A stretch of DNA of 15,180 nt from Bacteroidota bacterium (GTDB taxonomy: Bacteria > Bacteroidota > Bacteroidia > Chitinophagales > Chitinophagaceae): positions 1 through 15,180 of the forward strand of contig JAFAAT010000217.1 in NCBI GenBank assembly GCA_023426425.1. The letters are read 5' to 3'. This document shows, piece by piece, positions 6,937-12,941 of this stretch (its first letter is position 1; each line of letters starts with the position of its first letter). The position numbers and the translations under genes are program-made. A model generated the notes under the pieces. That model saw only the letters and a list, made by a program, of their open reading frames with translations. It searched no databases and was not told where the DNA came from.

Positions 6937-7986
6937 CTACTTCGAAACATAGATCTGATCGAGGCTGAGGCGCACCAGTTCGCCCATGGAAGTGCAGCGG
7001 TTGAAGTCTTCGACCTGGTAGTGATCGGCGAGCTCAGAACGGAGCTGTTCCACTTTTTCCGGGAGGGAGATGGTGTCTTTTGACATGCAGTCAAGCAGGG
7101 CGTTCAGTTGTCTGCGGGCGGCTTTGCTTCTACGGATCAGCAATGAGCGTTCTTCCTGTTGATATTGTTCGATGTTATCCATCGAGAGATAGTCCTGCAC
7201 GAGCTTAACGAGTGGGTAGTTTTCCTTGAAGAACTGAGGGAGGTAGAGATTTTTCCTTCCTTCATAGCTCTGCTGGTCGAAATCGATGGCACGGATACGG
7301 AACTGTACTTCTTCGAAGTCAGGAGTGATATCGAAGACATAGTTGTAGGAACGCATGTCGCCGAGGAGGCGGACAAAGCAGCGGTAATTGAACTTAACGA
7401 GCTCCTTAGCGATGCGTACTTTGTTGAACCCGTCGTTGTTCATATATGTGAGGATGAACTGATCTCCGGGAATACCTGCTATATGTTCCTCGACGAGTGT
7501 GTTGGCATTGGCGAAGTAGTTGATACGGGAAGGAGACAGGATATGTTCGAGTTCCAGGCCGTAGATGCGGGAGGCGTCGATACGTTTGATGTAGAAGTAG
7601 TCGTAGTTGTCGTTGAAGTTGTTGACGATCTTGATGCGGAAAGGATTTGAGTTGCCGAAAGTGCAGTAGTCGACTTTCTCTACATGCAGGTGTTGGTGCA
7701 CCCTACTCTGCCCTTCTGTTTTGAGGATTGAATAAATCTGCTTCAGTCCTTCATGGATATGCGCAGTATCAGCAGGGTTGTAGAGAGCAGTTTCCCATAG
7801 TGTATCTGCGCCGTTCTTGTCATAAACTGGTATTGCGGTATTGAAGTGCATCAGATCATCATACCGCACAGGAAGGGGAATATTTCTTCCATAATAAGTC
7901 AGATATTCCAGGAGGTTATCATTTACCGGGAAGAATAGTTTTTTCTTAGAGATTCTCTGTTTGGTAGGTTCTGGTGGACCGTACAT
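6937..7986 (-). CDS. Putative protein-kinase-like protein coupled to a sugar transporter gene
   Basis: I know no name for this 349-residue protein, but the pattern resembles the protein-kinase-like fold seen in HipA, APH and related enzymes. YFYIKRID (Lys134) looks like the ATP-binding lysine strand, with Glu145 or Glu147 in the next helix. LVEEHIAGIPGD (164-175) resembles a hinge. LGDMRSYNYVFD (208-219) looks like a catalytic loop, with Asp210 and Asn215 at the kinase D-x4-N spacing. RAIDFDQQ (232-239) offers Asp235 and Asp237 as a metal-binding DFG counterpart. There is no signal peptide or membrane helix, so it is cytosolic. The gene starts 3 nt after the transporter stop, so the two are almost surely co-transcribed and perhaps translationally coupled. 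A role in phosphorylating the imported sugar or regulating its use is inference. It could instead be an inactive relative or a different fold. Confidence 0.55.
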   Translation of the reverse strand: MYGPPEPTKQRISKKKLFFPVNDNLLEYLTYYGRNIPLPVRYDDLMHFNTAIPVYDKNGADTLWETALYNPADTAHIHEGLKQIYSILKTEGQSRVHQHLHVEKVDYCTFGNSNPFRIKIVNNFNDNYDYFYIKRIDASRIYGLELEHILSPSRINYFANANTLVEEHIAGIPGDQFILTYMNNDGFNKVRIAKELVKFNYRCFVRLLGDMRSYNYVFDITPDFEEVQFRIRAIDFDQQSYEGRKNLYLPQFFKENYPLVKLVQDYLSMDNIEQYQQEERSLLIRRSKAARRQLNALLDCMSKDTISLPEKVEQLRSELADHYQVEDFNRCTSMGELVRLSLDQIYVSK

Positions 7987-7989
7987 GCG

Positions 7990-9267
7990 CTACTTGTGTT
8001 TAGAATCCCTGTAACCAATTTTATGCCCGCTAAATGCAAAGAACAACATGTAGAGGTAGCAGGGGATCATGATCCAGAAGGATTGCTGTGGATTGGCGGA
8101 GGCGTCAGTGAGTGCGCCATAGAGGTAGGGCACCACTGCCCCACCTGCGATACCCATGATCAGGAGTGCGGAGCCAGTCTTTGTGTACCGGCCTAGTCCT
8201 TTGATGGACATGGGCCAGATAGCAGGCCACATGATAGCGTGTGTGAAACCGAGCAGAGATAACATTACTACAGCTGTTTCTCCGGTTGTTGTCAGGACAC
8301 CTGCTACCAACCCTAAACTCAGCACCAGGTTTATGCGCAGCAGCTTCTCCTGGGAGAGGTATCTGGGAGTGAGGAATACGCCGAGGAAGTAGCCCGCAAT
8401 CATGAAGAATAAAGTGAGTGAAGTAAGGTATTTCGCGTATTCTATAGGCACACCGAGGTAGGAGCCAAAGTTGATGATGTAGTCGCCGGCGAGCACCTCC
8501 ACGCCTACGTAGGTGAAGATTGCAAAAGCACCGAGGAAGAGGTAGGTGTGGCTCCAGAGCGAGCGATGGGCGATACCCTGGTCTGCATCTGGTCCGGGTT
8601 CGTCATCTTTCACTTCCGGCAGGGCTGAAAAACGGATGAAGAGGGCGGCTAGCAGCAGCACGATTGTGAGTACGGTGTAGGGGTTGATGATGCGTGCAGC
8701 AAGTTCATCGAGGATGAGGGCCTGAGCAGCGGGGTCTGTGGTGGAGGTGACCTGTGCGTTTAGATCATCGAGGTTGCTGAGAAGTATGCTGCCCAGGATG
8801 ATGGGACTGAGGAAACCAGCGAACTTGTTGCAGATGCCCATGATACTAATCCTTTTGGCTGCACTGTCGATGGGGCCGAGGATGGTGACATAGGGATTGA
8901 CAGCGGTTTGGAGAATGGAGAGACCCAGGCCCTGGGTGAAGAGGCCAATGAGAAATATGTTGTAGTTCCGCTGGAGGGCAGCTGGTATGAATACTATGCA
9001 ACCTGCAGCCATGATAATGAGGCCGAGGCTCATGCCGTTCTTGAAGCCCGTTTTCCTTAGAATGGCGGAAGAAGGAAGGGCCATTACGAAGTAGGAAATA
9101 AAGAAGGCGAAAGTGACCAGTGAGGCCTGCTTATAATTGAGCTGGCATGCTGTTTTGAGGAAGGGGATCAAGGTGCCATTCAGCCAGGTGATGAAGCCGA
9201 AAACGAAATAGAGGAAGCCGACAAGTAGAAGTTGAACAAGTATGCTGTTGGGCCGCGTTTGCTGCAT
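7990..9267 (-). CDS. MFS sugar transporter, FucP/GluP/NagP type
   Basis: This 425-residue transporter of the major facilitator superfamily has about 12 hydrophobic segments and belongs to the FucP-GluP-NagP group of sugar:cation symporters in the inner membrane. Diagnostic stretches are FVFGFITWLNGTLIPFLK (21-38, helix 1), ALPSSAILRKTGFKNGM (63-79, helix 2-3 loop) and LQTAVNPYVTILGP (119-132). From memory, two acidic residues important in E. coli FucP (Asp46 and Glu135) correspond here to Gly31 and Gln120, as in the glucose/galactose and GlcNAc carriers, so fucose is not the likely substrate. The frame is open to an ATG at 9300. The Met at 9267 gives the usual short N-terminus. The neighbours, a divergent ROK sugar kinase and a downstream kinase-like protein, point to uptake of a hexose or amino sugar; the exact substrate cannot be told. 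Confidence 0.9.
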   Translation of the reverse strand: MQQTRPNSILVQLLLVGFLYFVFGFITWLNGTLIPFLKTACQLNYKQASLVTFAFFISYFVMALPSSAILRKTGFKNGMSLGLIIMAAGCIVFIPAALQRNYNIFLIGLFTQGLGLSILQTAVNPYVTILGPIDSAAKRISIMGICNKFAGFLSPIILGSILLSNLDDLNAQVTSTTDPAAQALILDELAARIINPYTVLTIVLLLAALFIRFSALPEVKDDEPGPDADQGIAHRSLWSHTYLFLGAFAIFTYVGVEVLAGDYIINFGSYLGVPIEYAKYLTSLTLFFMIAGYFLGVFLTPRYLSQEKLLRINLVLSLGLVAGVLTTTGETAVVMLSLLGFTHAIMWPAIWPMSIKGLGRYTKTGSALLIMGIAGGAVVPYLYGALTDASANPQQSFWIMIPCYLYMLFFAFSGHKIGYRDSKHK

Positions 9268-9335
9268 AGAGGAAAAATGAGAATGCACTAACTTACACAT
9301 TTATAGCCGAAGAAAAAGAGGTCTAAAACAATATT

Positions 9336-10280
9336 ATGATTGCTGGTTCAGTTTCGTTGGGGATAGATATAGGGGGTACAAATCCATCGTGCGGGTGGGT
9401 GGACAGGAGGGGGCAGATAGTTGCTCAGGGAAGGATGTCGACCACGGGGCATTATACGGTGCACAGCTACCTGGAAGCACTTGAAAAAAATGTGACGCCG
9501 TTGATTAAAGAGATAGGCAAAGAGAACATCCATGGGATTGGCGTGGGTGCACCCAATGCAAACTTTTATACCGGAGAAATTGCCTATGCTGCGAACCTGC
9601 CGTGGGAGGGAGTGATACCGTTGGCGAAGCTGCTGACCGGAGTGTTTGGGATGCCAGTAACCATTACCAATGATGCGAACGCTGCGGCCCTGGGGGAGAT
9701 GACCTATGGCGTGGCTAAGGGGATGAAGGATTTTATTATGGTGACATTGGGAACGGGTGTGGGCAGCGGATTTGTGGCTAATGGCCAGCTGATCTATGGG
9801 CATGATGGATTTGCGGGTGAGCTGGGGCACCTGGTTGCGGTGCGTGGGGGAAGGCTGTGTGGCTGTGGCAGGAGAGGGTGCCTTGAGACCTACTCGTCAG
9901 CTACCGGCATTGTGAGAACGGCTACAGAGTGGCTGCAACAAAGAACTGATGAAACCGTGTTGCGCGAGCAGGCGGAGGCGCTGACTGCGCATCGGATACA
10001 TCTGGCTGCGGAGCAGGGCGACGAGTTTGCCCTGGAGTTGTTTGACTATACGGGCAGGATACTTGGTGAAGTGCTGGCCGATGTTGTGGCGATTACTTCA
10101 CCTGAGGCTATTGTATTCTTTGGCGGCCTGGCCAGGTCGGGTGCGCTGATTATGGATCCGACGCGGAGGTATATGGAGGAGAACTTGCTCAGAGTGTTTA
10201 AGAACAAGATCGACTTCCTGCACTCTGCGTTGCCTGATGCAGACGCAGCGATACTGGGTGCGTCTGCATTGGCGTGGTAA
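9336..10280 (+). CDS. ROK-family sugar kinase (glucokinase-like)
   Basis: ROK kinases phosphorylate hexoses such as glucose, fructose, mannose or GlcNAc in the cytosol using ATP. At 314 residues the length is normal. The phosphate-binding loop is GIDIGGTN at 9-16. TITNDANAAALGE (109-121) carries the catalytic Asp113. LGTGVGSG (138-145) is the second phosphate loop. GELGH (161-165) contributes Glu162 and His165 to sugar and zinc binding, and CGCGRRGCLE (175-184) contributes Cys175, Cys177 and Cys182 to the zinc site. VFFGGLA (260-266) is the adenosine motif. No N-terminal helix-turn-helix is present, so it is a kinase and not a NagC-type repressor. After GGTN the sequence is Pro-Ser-Cys where relatives usually have Thr-Lys or similar. 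The gene diverges from the sugar transporter with about 68 bases between starts, and probably phosphorylates the sugar it imports. Confidence 0.93.
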   Translation: MIAGSVSLGIDIGGTNPSCGWVDRRGQIVAQGRMSTTGHYTVHSYLEALEKNVTPLIKEIGKENIHGIGVGAPNANFYTGEIAYAANLPWEGVIPLAKLLTGVFGMPVTITNDANAAALGEMTYGVAKGMKDFIMVTLGTGVGSGFVANGQLIYGHDGFAGELGHLVAVRGGRLCGCGRRGCLETYSSATGIVRTATEWLQQRTDETVLREQAEALTAHRIHLAAEQGDEFALELFDYTGRILGEVLADVVAITSPEAIVFFGGLARSGALIMDPTRRYMEENLLRVFKNKIDFLHSALPDADAAILGASALAW

Positions 10281-10373
10281 ACAGAGCCTGAAACCAGGTG
10301 GAGCATTTCCCTACATAGAACTTCCTACGATAATTCGGCGGACACCGAAAGCTGTCATTGCCTCGAGGCTGCC

Positions 10374-10472
10374 AGGGCATTCACAGGGCATTCGCAGGAC
10401 ACTCATAGGACATTCACAGGACACTCGCAGGCCTTTTACAGGCCTTTTACAGGCCTTTTACGCGCCTTTTAC
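10374..10472. repeat. 11-bp-period degenerate tandem repeat, array C (9 units)
   Basis: Nine consecutive units of exactly 11 bp: AGGGCATTCAC, AGGGCATTCGC, AGGACACTCAT, AGGACATTCAC, AGGACACTCGC, three identical AGGCCTTTTAC, and GCGCCTTTTAC. The first five form one subfamily and the last four another, with an abrupt switch at 10429. The array fills about half of the 203-base gap between the convergent ROK and T9SS-cargo genes and ends 11 bases from the stop codon of the latter. An 11-bp period shifts frame each unit, so any open frame through it shows an 11-residue repeat; I regard it as non-coding. Confidence 0.92.
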
Positions 10473-10483
10473 GAACATGCAGA

Positions 10484-11536
10484 TTAGCGCTTTGTAACGG
10501 TTGTAAATCCGGATTCAGTTCCTGACACAGCCCTGATGATGTAAGTACCTGCGGGTAGCGCTTCCAGATTGATAACAGGGCTGTTTGACTGAGTGGTGAT
10601 GGGTCGTCCGTTGAGATCATAGACGGTTAACAGATACTGCTTCCAATCGGTAGGGAGGGAGATATTTACCTCATTTGTGGCAGGTACCGGCCAGGCTTCC
10701 AGCCTTGTGAGAGAGGGCGTTAAAGAAGCGATGCCCAGGCTTGGACGGTAATGGTCGCGGAAGCTGATCAGGACGATTTGTTCAGAACCTGCGACGACCT
10801 CTGTGCGTACCCAGAGCAAGGGGAATTTTTCATTTTCCGCAAGCCATTTATAGTCTACGTAGGTACGGGGGATGCCGATGACAGTGCCGCCGGTTTCTAT
10901 GGTATCTATTTCATCTACGAAGCTTCTGACGCGCAGACACTGAACTGGTGAGGTGGTATATGGAGTTTCGATAGTGCCATGACCGTCAACTACAGTTTTG
11001 CGGTAGCCTTCCTGCTTTACGCGGTTTCCTGCAAGTGAGAAGTCGAGTTTGAAAGTGGAGCTATCATCATTGCCGAAGGTGGCGGGGAGGAAGAGCACTT
11101 CGTCAGCGTCCTGGAAAGCGAGGGGTACGGGTGTGCCATTGAACTCCAGTCCGTATCCTTCGAGGGTGAACTCAGTGTTTGATTTGGTGTAGAAAAAATA
11201 GGGATTCTGAACCATGGGAGGCAGTGGCACCGGGAAGAACAAAGGATCGACCAGGTGGCCATATGAGCCGGAGCCAAACTGCATGCCGTAGAAGAAACTT
11301 ACATCAGAAGCGGTTTCGTATTTTTCGATGCCCTGATCGATGGGAACCAGGCTGGTAAAATCCCAGGTGATGCCTGCACCGGTGTTCGAAAGATTGATAT
11401 TGGAAGATGCGGGCGCTGCCGAGCTAAAGCGCAAAGTATCGCCGGTAGAGGGCAGGTCATTTGCATCGATAGTGATCTGTGCCTGACCAATAAAGGCCGC
11501 AAACAGGAGCGCAGTTGTGAAATAAAAGTGCTTCAT
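10484..11536 (-). CDS. Secreted protein with type IX secretion C-terminal sorting domain
   Basis: This 350-residue protein should be exported by Sec and then carried across the outer membrane by the type IX secretion system. Residues 1-19 are a signal peptide (cut after GQA). The C-terminal 72 residues (279-350) have the type A sorting-domain layout: WPVPATNEVNISLP, then LLTVYDLNGRPI, then INLEALPAGTYIIRAV, ending in VTKR. The middle part starts ITIDANDLPSTGDTLRFS and has a GAGITWDFTSL segment, a pattern found in many uncharacterised Bacteroidota surface proteins; no catalytic motif is visible. The Met at 11536 is used because it begins the signal peptide, although the frame is open to 11557. 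A TAnnTTTG box lies 18 nt upstream. The function is unknown; an adhesin-like or structural surface role is only a guess. The rest of the secretion machinery is not in this window. Confidence 0.88.
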   Translation of the reverse strand: MKHFYFTTALLFAAFIGQAQITIDANDLPSTGDTLRFSSAAPASSNINLSNTGAGITWDFTSLVPIDQGIEKYETASDVSFFYGMQFGSGSYGHLVDPLFFPVPLPPMVQNPYFFYTKSNTEFTLEGYGLEFNGTPVPLAFQDADEVLFLPATFGNDDSSTFKLDFSLAGNRVKQEGYRKTVVDGHGTIETPYTTSPVQCLRVRSFVDEIDTIETGGTVIGIPRTYVDYKWLAENEKFPLLWVRTEVVAGSEQIVLISFRDHYRPSLGIASLTPSLTRLEAWPVPATNEVNISLPTDWKQYLLTVYDLNGRPITTQSNSPVINLEALPAGTYIIRAVSGTESGFTTVTKR

Positions 11537-11554
11537 TGTAATGGTTATGTTCCT

Positions 11555-11562
11555 CAAAAATA
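11555..11562 (-). promoter_or_regulatory. Candidate -7 box for the T9SS cargo gene
   Basis: Minus-strand TATTTTTG (11562 to 11555) matches TAnnTTTG and lies 18 nt before the ATG at 11536. No convincing -33 TTTG is seen at the right distance, so only the -7 half is supported. Confidence 0.3.
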
Positions 11563-11629
11563 TGGTACTGACGGCTTAAAATGAGCTTTAACGCAAAATT
11601 GCCTATCTTTCATTGACAAACAGGCCCTT

Positions 11630-12097
11630 ATGAAATTGCTTCACCATGGTTTTTTTATACTCTGTTGTCTGTTGTTTGCCAGTGGCTGCACGAATTCGCA
11701 GCAAGACGGGACAAAAGCAGTTGTGACCCAGCATTTGACCTCGTTTAAGGGGTTTCCTCCCGGCTTTGAAGGGTGCACCTGTTATTTTTCAGGCACTGAA
11801 AAGGAGTTTCAAAACGAACAGTATCTTTTTGTTTCCGACCTGGAGCAGAAGGCATTTATCACAGTCAATGGCAAGCAGATAAACCTGAAGCTTGACTCCA
11901 CCACCCGAGTGGACAATTCACTGGATGATTCTGACTATTCAGAGACTTACTCGAACGGCTACTACACCCTGAAGATGGATGTGAAATTTGGCGGTAATAC
12001 CGGCGATGAAGTCTGGTGGAACACGGGTATTATGACATTATATTTTAAAGGAGTGGAGATTGACCGGAGGGAATTTGTGGGTGAATGCGGTTGCTGA
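11630..12097 (+). CDS. Small lipoprotein with paired CxC motifs, unknown function
   Basis: This is a 155-residue lipoprotein. MKLLHHGFFILCCLLFASGC is a type II signal peptide whose lipobox FASGC ends at Cys20, the lipidated residue; with Thr-Asn following, no inner-membrane retention signal is evident. The mature domain begins, after a short linker, with GFPPGFEGCTCYFSG (41-55), where Cys49-x-Cys51 lies, and ends with GECGC, giving Cys153-x-Cys155 at the very C-terminus. Two CxC pairs at the ends of a compact, strand-rich domain suggest disulfides that tie the termini together, or a metal site. I recognise no named family. It diverges from the T9SS cargo gene with 93 bases between starts; TATCTTTC at 11604-11611 is a near match to a -7 box. 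The acetyltransferase gene follows after 69 bases and may be co-transcribed. Confidence 0.82.
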   Translation: MKLLHHGFFILCCLLFASGCTNSQQDGTKAVVTQHLTSFKGFPPGFEGCTCYFSGTEKEFQNEQYLFVSDLEQKAFITVNGKQINLKLDSTTRVDNSLDDSDYSETYSNGYYTLKMDVKFGGNTGDEVWWNTGIMTLYFKGVEIDRREFVGECGC

Positions 12098-12166
12098 TGA
12101 ACCAATAGTGTGCGGACATGCGGCACAATTCTTTCAGTTTATTCGGCAGACCCAAACCACCAGCGT

Positions 12167-12745
12167 ATGCTTCAGGAAACCAGCACTAAACGTTTTAAGG
12201 CATTTACTACTACCACGAAGAACAATATCGAAATACACATCCGGGAGGCCACTATCCAGGATGCGCCGGACCTGATCCGCTGTATAAGATCTTATATCGC
12301 TGAGAGTCCCTACCAGGTGATGGAGCCTGAAGAATTTGCTCCTGACATTTCCCAGGGCCGGGAATTTATTAATGGGTTTCTACATAGCGACAATTCGATA
12401 CTAGTTGTTGCCACCGAAGGGGAACGCATCATCGGTAATCTTGACATAACAGGTGGAAGGAGGAAAAGACTTCGTCACACTGGTCTGCTTGGACTCGGGA
12501 TGTTGCGGGAATTTCAGGCGCAGGGGCTGGGGACTACGCTGGTTGCGGCAGGCATTGAATGGGCGCGGGCAAATCCTGTTCTGCAGAAGTTATGGCTCCA
12601 GATCATAGCAGATAACACACCGGCAATTGCACTCTACAGGAAAATGGGATTTGTGGAAGAGGGGCGGCAAATCGGCTTTATCCGGGAAGCGGAGGGACAA
12701 TACCGGGACAACCTGATCATGAGCATGGAAGTGGGCATTAGCTGA
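12167..12745 (+). CDS. GNAT-family N-acetyltransferase
   Basis: This cytosolic enzyme would move an acetyl group from acetyl-CoA to an amine; the acceptor is unknown. The protein has 192 residues from the ATG at 12167. The fold begins with IEIHIREATIQDAPDLIRCI (21-40), the usual first strand and helix. LGLGMLREFQAQGLGTTLV (107-125) is motif A, with the pyrophosphate-binding Q-x-x-G-x-G at 117-122. LWLQIIADNTPAIALYRKMGF (142-162) is motif B, with the conserved Asn, Ala, Tyr and Gly-Phe. RQIGFIREAEGQYRDNLIMSM is the closing strand pair, ending in the tyrosine-rich turn common in RimI-like and spermidine-type members. An upstream GTG at 12110 in the same frame would add 19 unconserved residues and is less likely. 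The gene lies 69 bases after the lipoprotein gene. Confidence 0.9.
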   Translation: MLQETSTKRFKAFTTTTKNNIEIHIREATIQDAPDLIRCIRSYIAESPYQVMEPEEFAPDISQGREFINGFLHSDNSILVVATEGERIIGNLDITGGRRKRLRHTGLLGLGMLREFQAQGLGTTLVAAGIEWARANPVLQKLWLQIIADNTPAIALYRKMGFVEEGRQIGFIREAEGQYRDNLIMSMEVGIS

Positions 12746-12802
12746 TTATGTGTCTGGTGCCGAAGGTATCTGGCTCCGGGGACGAGATTTCGATGAAAGG
12801 CC

Positions 12803-12869
12803 GGCGTTTGGGTTGGTGTTTGGTCGGCGTTTGGTCCACTTTTAGTCGGTTTTGGGTTGGCTTTAGCGG
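12803..12869. repeat. 11-bp-period degenerate tandem repeat, array D (6 units)
   Basis: Units are GGCGTTTGGGTT (12 bp because of an extra base), GGTGTTTGGTC, GGCGTTTGGTC, CACTTTTAGTC, GGTTTTGGGTT and GGCTTTAGCGG. The period is 11 and a TTT core is kept in each. The array lies between the acetyltransferase and PBP1A genes and ends about 55 bases before the PBP1A -7 box. Its GCGTTTG core resembles array A (4647-4701), though the flanking bases differ. Confidence 0.75.
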
Positions 12870-12925
12870 GTTGAAAAGGAGCCTAAGCAGCCCAATATTA
12901 ACAGGATTCCCTTTATCAATTTTTT

Positions 12926-12933
12926 TAGATTTG
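12926..12933 (+). promoter_or_regulatory. Candidate -7 box for the PBP1A gene
   Basis: TAGATTTG exactly matches TAnnTTTG and ends only 8 bases before the ATG at 12942. If used, the transcript would be almost leaderless. The -33 region is A/T-rich but has no clear TTTG at 19-21 nt, so a longer transcript from elsewhere is possible. Confidence 0.35.
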
Positions 12934-12941
12934 CAGGATAT

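Noticed and set aside
7159..7650. Open frame of 163 codons on the plus strand
   Set aside because: It is antisense to the kinase-like gene; the Val/Glu-rich product mirrors the codon use of the real gene and has no own motif.
10334..10349. Hairpin TTCGG/CCGAA after the ROK gene as a terminator
   Set aside because: It has only 5 bp and no following T-run.
10374..10472. CRISPR array
   Set aside because: Units are 11 bp and contiguous without spacers, and no cas genes are nearby.
10237..10497. Open frame with an 11-residue repeat (GHSQGIRRTLI-like) through array C
   Set aside because: An 11-bp period gives an 11-residue repeat in any open frame. The frame starts inside the ROK gene in another phase, so coding is unlikely.
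12110..12166. GTG start extending the acetyltransferase by 19 residues
   Set aside because: The added residues do not look like a GNAT N-terminus and an ATG at 12167 fits the family better.
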